In this document: piece by piece, positions 38,120 to 43,048 of the stretch
Layout of the letters: each line of letters opens with the position of its first letter
Numbering within the stretch: position 1 is the stretch's first letter
Source: a virus
DNA length: 43,048 bases
IMG/VR virus record: IMGVR_UViG_3300006802_000179
Location: 1 to 43,048 of that record
Strand: one strand, 5' to 3'
Translations under genes and position numbers: made by a program
Notes under the pieces: model-generated
The model's database searches: none
The model's input: the letters and a program-made list of their open reading frames with translations, nothing else
Told to the model about the DNA's origin: nothing

Positions 38120-38341
38120 ATGAGTAAATTCAAAGCCTTTAGCATTCACGGCACTATTTCATTAAACGGAAATCCTGTGGGAGCATACACAACGGAAGAT
38201 GATGCAATCCGCGTAATCATCGTAACAGCCGAGATGGGCGCGACCGGTCTCAAAACCCTGACAGCCTGGATCCGGTTTAAATCCGAACTAGAAAATGTCG
38301 GTTACTTGTTTAACGACATTAACCCGCGTTTCGCGCTGTAA
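38120..38341 (+). CDS. hypothetical protein
   Basis: 73 residues from ATG 38120 (MSKFKAFSIHGTISLNGNPVGAY): an N-terminal beta sheet with a Gly/Asn turn, then a mixed C-terminal half. GAGGAG is upstream. No family recognised. Confidence 0.55.
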   Translation: MSKFKAFSIHGTISLNGNPVGAYTTEDDAIRVIIVTAEMGATGLKTLTAWIRFKSELENVGYLFNDINPRFAL

Positions 38342-38434
38342 CAGTATGCACGATTTTACTTGCATCATTCAAAAAAGGCGCGCATACTCGAGACACATCA
38401 ATTGCCGCTTGCGGCGCAACCCGGAGAAAAGACA

Positions 38435-38731
38435 ATGGCGAAAATTACCTTTAAGGGCAAGGTAGAGCAAGTGTACAACATGGACGACACGCCGGCATTC
38501 TTGCGAATAAAAGTGCCTGAATTTAAACGCTCGCATTGTGACATGGCCGCTTTTCGGAAGCATCCTAAATATGGCGGCTTCGCCAACAGCGACTTATTCG
38601 CCGGCATTTTGGCGAGGATTCGCCGTAATACTTTCGGGCAGTATTCAGACTATTTACGGCTTGATCAAGTGCCCGAAGGCGTTAACGTTGACGCTTCCGA
38701 CTTTCTTGCAATTGTCAGCTTTGAAGTCTGA
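38435..38731 (+). CDS. hypothetical protein
   Basis: 98 residues from ATG 38435 (MAKITFKGKVEQVYNMDD), basic, with beta strands at both ends (AFLRIKVPEF, FLAIVSFEV). The 29-base leader ending at the ATG (38409-38437) recurs before the 38804 gene with one mismatch. Function unknown. Confidence 0.55.
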   Translation: MAKITFKGKVEQVYNMDDTPAFLRIKVPEFKRSHCDMAAFRKHPKYGGFANSDLFAGILARIRRNTFGQYSDYLRLDQVPEGVNVDASDFLAIVSFEV

Positions 38732-38803
38732 GAGGCCGCAAACCATCGGGCTCTGCGGAGTCCTTTGGCTTGCCGCTTTGCGGCGCAACCTGGAGAAAAG
38801 ACA

Positions 38804-39004
38804 ATGAAATATGAAGTAATAGTTGGAAACATTGGCACGGTCCATAGCTGCAACAATCCAGTTGAAGCAGCCGCCGTGTATGGCGATTATAAGCGCCAAA
38901 GCGAAACTAACTATGGCCGCGCCGCTGGCGAAACAGTCTATTTACTGAAAAATGGCGAACCAATGTACGAACATCATGGACGTCAGGATTACTCTGAAAA
39001 CTAG
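38804..39004 (+). CDS. hypothetical protein
   Basis: 66 residues (MKYEVIVGNIGTVHSCNNPVEAAAVYGDYK), a beta-alpha-beta look with a tail rich in His, Arg and Asp. Starts after the second copy of the GGCGCAACC...GGAGAAAAGACAATG leader (38778-38806). No family recognised. Confidence 0.55.
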   Translation: MKYEVIVGNIGTVHSCNNPVEAAAVYGDYKRQSETNYGRAAGETVYLLKNGEPMYEHHGRQDYSEN

Positions 39005-39056
39005 GCCGCAAACCATTGCCGCTTACGGGCGGCCTTGACTTGTCGCTTGGCAAGTA

Positions 39057-39136
39057 GGGTGCGGCACAACATTTCGCATCGCGCCGCGCGCGCGGAGGGA
39101 TTGCCCCGACGAACCGCGCAAGGCAACGCCGCACCC
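39057..39136 (+). ncRNA. GC-rich structured leader or small RNA
   Basis: GGGTGCGGC (39057-39065) pairs with GCCGCACCC (39128-39136), enclosing CGCGG/CCGCG (39091-39095, 39114-39118) and a GGG/CCC pair. The interval 39005-39170 has no gene; the element is much richer in G+C than its surroundings and sits upstream of the 39171 gene. Confidence 0.45.
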
Positions 39137-39170
39137 TAAACAGATCACAAGTAACTTGGAGAGCAAGACA

Positions 39171-39422
39171 ATGAAACGAGGCCAAATCGTTACCATGACA
39201 AGCGGCGCCATTGATAACTATGGCGAACAATGGGACGGCGTTAAACTAAGAATTACGCACGTCTCCGATAAATACATGCCTGCGGCAGAGTTTTTCGCTA
39301 AAGGCCGACCCGCAGGCTATCACCCAGGATATGATGAAAGCGGAGGCAAGCTCTTTGATCTTGAGCGGGTCGATACGGGCGAACCCATCGGGTTTTCCCT
39401 TTATCAGTGGGAAGTTGAATAG
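39171..39422 (+). CDS. hypothetical protein
   Basis: 83 residues from ATG 39171, beginning MKRGQIVTMTSGAIDNYGEQW, probably a small beta-barrel; ends YQWEVE. TTGGAGAG is upstream. Its position after a folded leader suggests regulated translation. Function unknown. Confidence 0.55.
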   Translation: MKRGQIVTMTSGAIDNYGEQWDGVKLRITHVSDKYMPAAEFFAKGRPAGYHPGYDESGGKLFDLERVDTGEPIGFSLYQWEVE

Positions 39423-39430
39423 GGGGCACC

Positions 39431-39601
39431 ATGAGACAACCGCAAAAATATGCCGGTCCGTTCGTCGTAACAACACGTCGCGGCAGAACCGTATCTTATC
39501 CACTGTCAATAGAGGCGGCGGAAGATGTCGCGAACTTGAGCAATAACTATCGCGGTCGAGTCATTTGGAAATGGTTTGACGGCAGGTATGTCGCAAAATG
39601 A
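39431..39601 (+). CDS. 56-residue basic protein
   Basis: MRQPQKYAGPFVVTTRRGRTVSYPLSIEAAEDVANLSNNYRGRVIWKWFDG...: two beta strands, a helix and a C-terminal strand, basic overall. The ATG follows the previous stop by eight bases with GGGGG as Shine-Dalgarno, and its stop overlaps the next start (ATGA). Function unknown. Confidence 0.55.
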   Translation: MRQPQKYAGPFVVTTRRGRTVSYPLSIEAAEDVANLSNNYRGRVIWKWFDGRYVAK

Positions 39602-39690
39602 CCAAATTCAGAATCACGTCCGTTTTGCTTGGCACAATCGTTGCTCTACTTTGGTGGAGCTTGTTCGACCTAGCTTTGTCAACACTTTGA
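39598..39690 (+). CDS. 30-residue membrane peptide
   Basis: MTKFRITSVLLGTIVALLWWSLFDLALSTL: one hydrophobic span after a short basic start, hence positive-inside topology. Overlaps the upstream stop (ATGA). Small single-span peptides are frequent in phage early regions; it could equally be untranslated. Confidence 0.45.
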   Translation: MTKFRITSVLLGTIVALLWWSLFDLALSTL

Positions 39691-39701
39691 GGAGACGAAA
39701 A

Positions 39702-39998
39702 ATGAAACTACTTGTTAATAAAGCGCAATTACAAAACATTGCTGATTCAATAATTTCCGCCAGGGACTTTTGCGGCAACGAACGCGAAGCCGCAATTTGC
39801 GCGATATATGAGGAAACGGGCTATTTGCCAAAACACAAAATAACCGGTTTCGATGAGACTATCAGTGCGGCGTTTGCCCTTGCCAATAACGAATGGCAAG
39901 GATATCAAGCGCTAGCCGGGGTGCCTGCGCAATTTCAAGACGGCAAGGGCGGCTTACACGATTGGACGATACACAAGGCGTTGAAATCAAATGACTGA
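39702..39998 (+). CDS. hypothetical protein
   Basis: 98 residues from ATG 39702 (MKLLVNKAQLQNIADSIISARDF), preceded by GGAG. Mainly helical; two Cys in the first half, and a C-terminal FQDGKGGLHDWTIHKAL segment. Overlaps the Rmf-like gene by eight bases. Function unknown. Confidence 0.55.
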   Translation: MKLLVNKAQLQNIADSIISARDFCGNEREAAICAIYEETGYLPKHKITGFDETISAAFALANNEWQGYQALAGVPAQFQDGKGGLHDWTIHKALKSND

Positions 39999-40191
39999 TA
40001 GGTTTGCAGTTGCCGAGCGCAAAGGCCGCGAAGCGTTTGAAGCAGGGTTGCAGGAAAGCGATTGCCCGTATGATGATAAGCGCAAACCGAACGGCAAATT
40101 ATCATGGTCACGCGCATGGCGCAACGCTTGGCTAATGGGGTTTCAGCTAGCCAAATTTGACGCTAAACAAACTGAAAGGGGCGAAAAATGA
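39991..40191 (+). CDS. Rmf/CrpP-like protein
   Basis: 66 residues. AERKGREAFEAGLQESDCPYDDKRKPNGKLSWSRAWRNAWLMGFQLA follows the Rmf/CrpP pattern: G..A...G....CPY, a variable loop, then W..AW..G. Ribosome modulation factor of gammaproteobacteria inactivates 70S ribosomes by dimerisation, and phage members of this family are small and of unknown role. Overlaps the next gene by ATGA. Confidence 0.6.
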   Translation: MTDRFAVAERKGREAFEAGLQESDCPYDDKRKPNGKLSWSRAWRNAWLMGFQLAKFDAKQTERGEK

Positions 40192-40394
40192 CCAGAAATC
40201 AAATCATCAATTCTCTCGAAATCGTGAGCGAAGTTTTATTTGGCTTCGCTGACGCTCAAGGACAAAAAATCACCGAGAGCAGGGCACAAGATGCGGCGCT
40301 GATGGGATTGACGCTCGAAAAAATCCGGCACGAATTGAGCGCCGACGGCGAAGCATCAGGGGCACATTCCGAGGCTGACGCGATCACTTTCTAA
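40188..40394 (+). CDS. hypothetical protein
   Basis: 68 residues, MTRNQIINSLEIVSEVLFGFADAQG, helical with an acidic, His-containing tail (HSEADAITF). Last gene before a strong terminator. No family recognised. Confidence 0.55.
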   Translation: MTRNQIINSLEIVSEVLFGFADAQGQKITESRAQDAALMGLTLEKIRHELSADGEASGAHSEADAITF

Positions 40395-40458
40395 GTGTTG
40401 TTTGAGTGAACGCGGAAACAGCATACACGCGCAAGGCGTTGTTGTCCATACGAAAAAC

Positions 40459-40497
40459 GGCAGATTGTGACAAAAATTGTCACTTTCTGCCTTTTTT
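40459..40497 (+). terminator. intrinsic terminator
   Basis: GGCAGA (40459-40464) pairs with TCTGCC (40486-40491), with GTGACA/TGTCAC inside, followed by six T. Ends the multi-gene unit that starts upstream of 38120. Confidence 0.9.
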
Positions 40498-40535
40498 CGC
40501 GGATTTGCTCCCCAATAAAATCAATGGCTTATGGC

Positions 40536-40551
40536 TGGCACAGCAATTGCA
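40536..40551 (+). promoter_or_regulatory. sigma-54-like promoter 4
   Basis: CTGGCACA-GCAA-TTGCA: GG 40537-40538, N10, GC 40549-40550; the best match of the four to TGGCAC-N5-TTGCA. It stands directly after a terminator and before an isolated gene. Confidence 0.6.
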
Positions 40552-40631
40552 TCATTATAAGCACCGGGCGGGACCAACAGGCGCAGAGCCTGGTACGGTA
40601 TAAACATCGTCGCCGGAGATCGTAACCGGCA

Positions 40632-40646
40632 CGCTCTTTGACAATT
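40632..40646 (+). promoter_or_regulatory. rrn-type boxA antitermination site 2
   Basis: CGCTCTTTGACAATT, one base from the ArdC-leader boxA. A small GCCGG/CCGGC hairpin (about 40613-40629) precedes it, the boxB-boxA order of rrn leaders. Lies 12 bases before the next ATG. Confidence 0.5.
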
Positions 40647-40657
40647 TGAGAGACCCC

Positions 40658-40897
40658 ATGAAACTCAAAAAGGTATGGAATGAAAGACGCGTTGTGTACT
40701 GCATCGACAAAATGAATGCAGATGGCACGATGCAACGCTGGTACTACCCCAACGAGTTTCCTTCGCGAGAGGATGCTCAAGGGTTCCTTGATGAGCACGG
40801 ATTCTGGCTGGCAGAGCACGGATCGGAGAGCAAAGCGCGATTGTCGATCCGCAAAGTAGTGAGACCGGCAGGATATTCGTATCAAGGCACGATTTGA
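40658..40897 (+). CDS. hypothetical protein
   Basis: 79 residues (MKLKKVWNERRVVYCIDKMNADGTMQRWYYPNEFPSREDAQGFLDEHGFWL): beta hairpin then a helix, ending in a basic tail. Long untranslated leader (about 100 bases) after the sigma-54-like element. The segment 40898-41108 downstream contains no gene I can support. Confidence 0.6.
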   Translation: MKLKKVWNERRVVYCIDKMNADGTMQRWYYPNEFPSREDAQGFLDEHGFWLAEHGSESKARLSIRKVVRPAGYSYQGTI

Positions 40898-41108
40898 CAA
40901 TTTGGACCAGCGGCCCGAGTGCCACGCGCGGGTGATCGCCGCGCCGGAAAGGTCGAGATCAAGGGAAACGCAAGCCGCACTCGCAAGCGTATCCCGCAAG
41001 AAAGGTCGGTGGAGAAATGCAAAAGTGGCTTTATTCTAGACGCAGCGCGCAGTCTAAACTATAAAGTTGAGCAAAAACTCTTGGAAGCTGACCAATCGCA
41101 ACCCTTAA

Positions 41109-41130
41109 CCCCGCTCCTGCGGGGTTTTTT
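41109..41130 (+). terminator. intrinsic terminator at the end of the rightward unit
   Basis: CCCCGC-TCCT-GCGGGG followed by six T. It meets the stop codon of the Q-like gene coming from the other strand, so the two transcription units converge here. Confidence 0.9.
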
Positions 41131-41602
41131 ATTTCAATCGCTCCCGCATCTCGGGGGCCACCGCCATCTCGTAAACTGACAACAGGGCCGACACTTTTTT
41201 AAATCGGCCTGCCTGCTGACGATAGCCTTTGAGCGACATCCGCAGGTAGGCCGCTCTGGCGCGGTCGCTGTAGCGCCGCTTGCCGGTGCCATCGCATGTT
41301 TTGCAGTCGATCTTGCGGTCCTCCAGCATCAGCGTGGCTCGGCCACGGCAGGTCAGACAATCCTGACTCATGGCCTCGTGCACTGCCATCTCGGCGAGAT
41401 CGCGCGACACCTCGGCCTCGCCGGCAAGGGCCGATATCAAGGGATCGAGGCAGGTGCCATCGAGCACCCACAAGACGCGCCAGGCCAACGTGCCGGTTCG
41501 CTCCGACAGGCTCAAGGCAAGCAGCCTGTCAATTGCCGACTGCTCGGGCTTGTCGGCAAGGTCACCTTCGAGGTCACCCGCGATGCGGTCCCGCAAGCTC
41601 AA
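41129..41602 (-). CDS. Q-like antiterminator with DnaJ-type zinc finger
   Basis: 157 residues. CLTCRGRATLMLEDRKIDCKTCDGTG (about residues 82-107) is the CxxCxG-x(n)-CxxCxG finger typical of P21/82-type late antitermination proteins; the basic C-terminal helix RARAAYLRMSLKGYRQQAGRFKKV fits their DNA/RNAP-contact end. The N-terminus is acidic/helical. Last gene of the leftward operon, as Q normally is at the end of an early operon. Late target would be near 36345-36652, in the same orientation. Function inferred from motif and position. Confidence 0.55.
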   Translation of the reverse strand: MSLRDRIAGDLEGDLADKPEQSAIDRLLALSLSERTGTLAWRVLWVLDGTCLDPLISALAGEAEVSRDLAEMAVHEAMSQDCLTCRGRATLMLEDRKIDCKTCDGTGKRRYSDRARAAYLRMSLKGYRQQAGRFKKVSALLSVYEMAVAPEMRERLK

Positions 41603-41910
41603 TGGATTGATTCTCCAGCGTATTCGACGCCATCGAGCATAACTGCGGACATCAGGGCGTTAGCATCTCCGGCGCTGCGCAGTATATATATCGCGGCAGG
41701 CCACCGCTCCGCGAATCGGGTCTGGTCTGGCGTAGGGGTGCCGTCCGGTCCTTTGACTTCAATTAACAACGACGCGCCCGTTGGCGAACAAACCAACAGA
41801 TCGGGGCACCCATTGCCCATCGGCGACAGGTCCAGACAGCCCCAGCCTGCATCTCGGAAGGCTTCCTCGACCGCCTTTTGGGTCGAATCTTTCCGCCCGT
41901 ATTTCCTCAC
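41599..41910 (-). CDS. VRR-NUC-like nuclease
   Basis: 103 residues from GTG 41910, which overlaps the upstream TGA (GTGA); longer starts would overlap that gene by over 120 bases. RKYGRKDSTQKAVEEAFRDAGWG, then GNGCPDLLVCSPTGASLLIEVKGPDGTPTPDQTRFAERW: Asp, Glu-x-Lys and Gln in the order of the PD-(D/E)xK core of small VRR-NUC/Holliday-junction resolvase-like proteins. Likely acts on branched DNA together with NinB and Ref-like proteins. Stop overlaps the Q-like start. Confidence 0.7.
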   Translation of the reverse strand: MRKYGRKDSTQKAVEEAFRDAGWGCLDLSPMGNGCPDLLVCSPTGASLLIEVKGPDGTPTPDQTRFAERWPAAIYILRSAGDANALMSAVMLDGVEYAGESIH

Positions 41911-42119
41911 CGCCGCGCCACCGTGCGAATGGGCAATGGCTTCGAGCGCTCGATTTTTCGTAGATTTGTGCCGACCCCAACCCAGGAATAGATGAATTCG
42001 CCAGCGTCGGAATCGGACTTCAGTCGCTCCCAAACCAGATAGACGGGCGACTGCGGCGGCTCAGTTCTGAAAATGTGGAGACTTCGACCTTTTCCGTCAG
42101 TTTTCTTTTCCCAAATCAT
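41907..42119 (-). CDS. hypothetical protein
   Basis: 70 residues (MIWEKKTDGKGRSLHIFRTEPPQSPVYLVWERLKSDSDAGEF), a small beta-rich basic protein. Linked to both neighbours by four-base overlaps, so a real gene is likely. No family recognised. Confidence 0.55.
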   Translation of the reverse strand: MIWEKKTDGKGRSLHIFRTEPPQSPVYLVWERLKSDSDAGEFIYSWVGVGTNLRKIERSKPLPIRTVARR

Positions 42120-42301
42120 TTTGGAAGATCGTTTTTTGATCGATGAAACGTCACTAGATGGGGGAAGATTATGCCCGGCTCACCGTTATCGTACACCAGC
42201 GATGCCCTGTCGCCGACCCATGCAGAAATGATTGCCCTCCGACCGGTTGGCGTGATCACTTCGTCACCGAGAACCAATTTTTTGTCTTTTGAGTCTCTCA
42301 A
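42116..42301 (-). CDS. hypothetical protein with TTG start
   Basis: 61 residues from TTG 42301, preceded by AGGAAGG at good spacing inside the Ref-like gene: LRDSKDKKLVLGDEVITPTGRRAIISAWVGDRASLVYDNGEPGIIFP. Looks like a small beta-barrel of KOW/SH3 type (V..GDEVITPTGR.A.I). A longer frame from 42457 would overlap the Ref-like gene almost entirely and is rejected. Confidence 0.5.
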   Translation of the reverse strand: MRDSKDKKLVLGDEVITPTGRRAIISAWVGDRASLVYDNGEPGIIFPHLVTFHRSKNDLPK

Positions 42302-42551
42302 TGTAGCCTTCCTGAAGCCGCAGGAGCTCGGCCTCGGTTGTTTGGTAGTGTTTTTCCCACCCTCGGCGATTCTGTGAAATCCCGACGACGCCAGGGGCAC
42401 CCCGATGGTGAGGTGGGCAAAGCGCCAACACAACGTCCTTCCCGACTCTCCGGCCACCGCTTAGGGGATGGTGCAGTTCTGCGGGTGACTCTATTTCGCC
42501 ACCGGACAGGTGCCAACACAACATACAGGGCACTTGATCCATCATCCCCAT
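42264..42551 (-). CDS. Ref-like HNH nuclease
   Basis: 95 residues. CMLCWHLSGG, ELHHPLSGGRRVGKDVVLALCPPHHRGAPGVVG and the GWEKHYQTTEAELL tail match the recombination-enhancement (Ref) HNH family: Cys pair, first HH, then C..HHRG. P1 Ref is a RecA-dependent nuclease. Start ATG 42551 overlaps the methyltransferase stop; ATG 42545 or 42542 are alternatives. With NinB and the VRR-NUC-like protein it makes a recombination set. Confidence 0.7.
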   Translation of the reverse strand: MGMMDQVPCMLCWHLSGGEIESPAELHHPLSGGRRVGKDVVLALCPPHHRGAPGVVGISQNRRGWEKHYQTTEAELLRLQEGYIERLKRQKIGSR

Positions 42552-43048
42552 TGATCTGCCATTGCGTGCGCGACACCTTTAAAGAATTTTGAACGCAATT
42601 TTGCCCTTTCTGGGCCGGGCGGAAGTCGATGTTTGACATCTGTTCGCGTCGTTTCTATCAAAGTGGAAATCAGCGGCGGTAAGTTTTTAAGCCACAGGCA
42701 AATGCCTTTTGTCTCGGGATCACCAAATTGCCAGGGTTGCACTTTGTCGTGAAACTTGCCAACTTTTTCAATCACGTAAGGGTGCGGTTGGGGGTTTTCA
42801 ATCGCAATTTTTTGTACAGGCGCAGACTGCAATTTTTGAAAAAACATGATTGCATCATCCCTGCGCTTCAGCCTTTCTGCAACAGTGCTTTGACCAGAAT
42901 CCACGTAAAGCCATTTATTCGCAGCATTTGTCAAATACGTGCATGGCGGGTGAGCAACCATCAAATCCCACCCGTCTGCCAACACGTCCAACACGTCACC
43001 CTCGATGTGATTGCCTGCCGATTCGGTTGGCAACAAATCGCACGACCA
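42542..43048 (-). CDS. phage DNA cytosine-methyltransferase-like protein, partial at the window edge
   Basis: Reads inward from the right edge: WSCDLLPTESAG, HIEGDVLDVLADGWDLMVAHPPCTYLTNAANKW (HPPC is the catalytic PC-type motif), IENPQPHPYVIEKVG, PWQFGDPETKGICLWLKNLPPL, and a C-terminal PPGPERAKLRSKFFKGVAHAMADQWG. All are hallmarks of small phage class I C5-methyltransferase-like proteins. The N-terminus is missing here but is present at 43-1. Likely modifies phage DNA against restriction; the exact specificity cannot be read. Confidence 0.8.
   Translation of the reverse strand, partial: WSCDLLPTESAGNHIEGDVLDVLADGWDLMVAHPPCTYLTNAANKWLYVDSGQSTVAERLKRRDDAIMFFQKLQSAPVQKIAIENPQPHPYVIEKVGKFHDKVQPWQFGDPETKGICLWLKNLPPLISTLIETTRTDVKHRLPPGPERAKLRSKFFKGVAHAMADQWG

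Noticed and set aside
38344-38365. Possible fifth sigma-54 element (GCACGATTTTACTTGCAT)
   Set aside because: The spacing between the -24-like GC and the -12 GC is two bases too long and the GG is missing.
40919-41179. 86-residue plus frame after the last early gene
   Set aside because: It reads straight through the intrinsic terminator at 41109 into the Q-like gene and lacks a good ribosome binding site.
42298-42639. 113-residue minus frame over the Ref-like gene
   Set aside because: It overlaps the Ref-like HNH gene and the methyltransferase end in another frame and has an Arg/Pro/Ser-rich shadow composition.

Overview
The window looks like an almost complete genome of a tailed, podovirus-like bacteriophage of a proteobacterial host. 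It carries a phage head module (small and large terminase, portal, scaffold-like protein, N4-gp56-type major capsid protein), large internal or ejection-type virion proteins, a tail fibre, a spanin lipoprotein, and many small overlapping genes typical of phages. The two ends appear to be halves of one gene. Bases 43 to 1 (minus) encode the N-terminus of a phage DNA methyltransferase, and 43048 to 42542 (minus) encode the rest, so the map is circular or circularly permuted, with roughly 29 bases missing at the join. The rrn-like boxA sites, an Rmf-like protein and sigma-54-like promoter motifs suggest a gammaproteobacterial or related host. I found no integrase, DNA polymerase, helicase, primase, RNA polymerase or endolysin.

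Layout. (1) 2896 to 1, continuing from 43048 to 41129 (minus), is one tightly overlapping operon: GIY-YIG protein, small replication-type protein, a tRNA-Gly-like gene plus a Mom-like DNA modifier flanked by 25-bp repeats, small proteins, a winged helix protein, a NinB-like protein, the DNA methyltransferase, a Ref-like HNH protein, a VRR-NUC-like nuclease and a Q-like antiterminator. (2) 2897 to 3676 is a control region with a single-gene unit (3353-3535) bracketed by hairpins. (3) 3677 to 6916, plus 7284-7562 (plus), is an early operon: HTH protein, an SSB-like protein ending in DDIPF, structured intergenic modules and zinc-ribbon proteins. (4) 36344 down to 6855 (minus) is the late operon: small terminase, a 9-kb glycan cassette, large terminase, portal, head, internal proteins, fibre and membrane/lysis proteins. 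(5) 36653 to 41108 (plus) holds an ArdC-like antirestriction protein and a string of small early genes, with sigma-54-like promoters, boxA sites and intrinsic terminators.

The most unusual region is the block between the terminase subunits (26498-35326). It holds five glycosyltransferase-like proteins, a methyltransferase, two NAD-dependent epimerase/dehydratases, a HxD...H dioxygenase-like protein and a thiamine-diphosphate enzyme split into two overlapping genes. It resembles a small bacterial surface-polysaccharide locus inside a phage late operon, and could make or remodel an unusual, perhaps branched, sugar on the host surface or the virion.

Defence evasion is a second theme: a Mom-like DNA modifier, a DNA methyltransferase and an ArdC-like protein lie on the same genome. 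Late expression probably starts leftward from the palindrome-rich region 36345-36652 under the Q-like protein.
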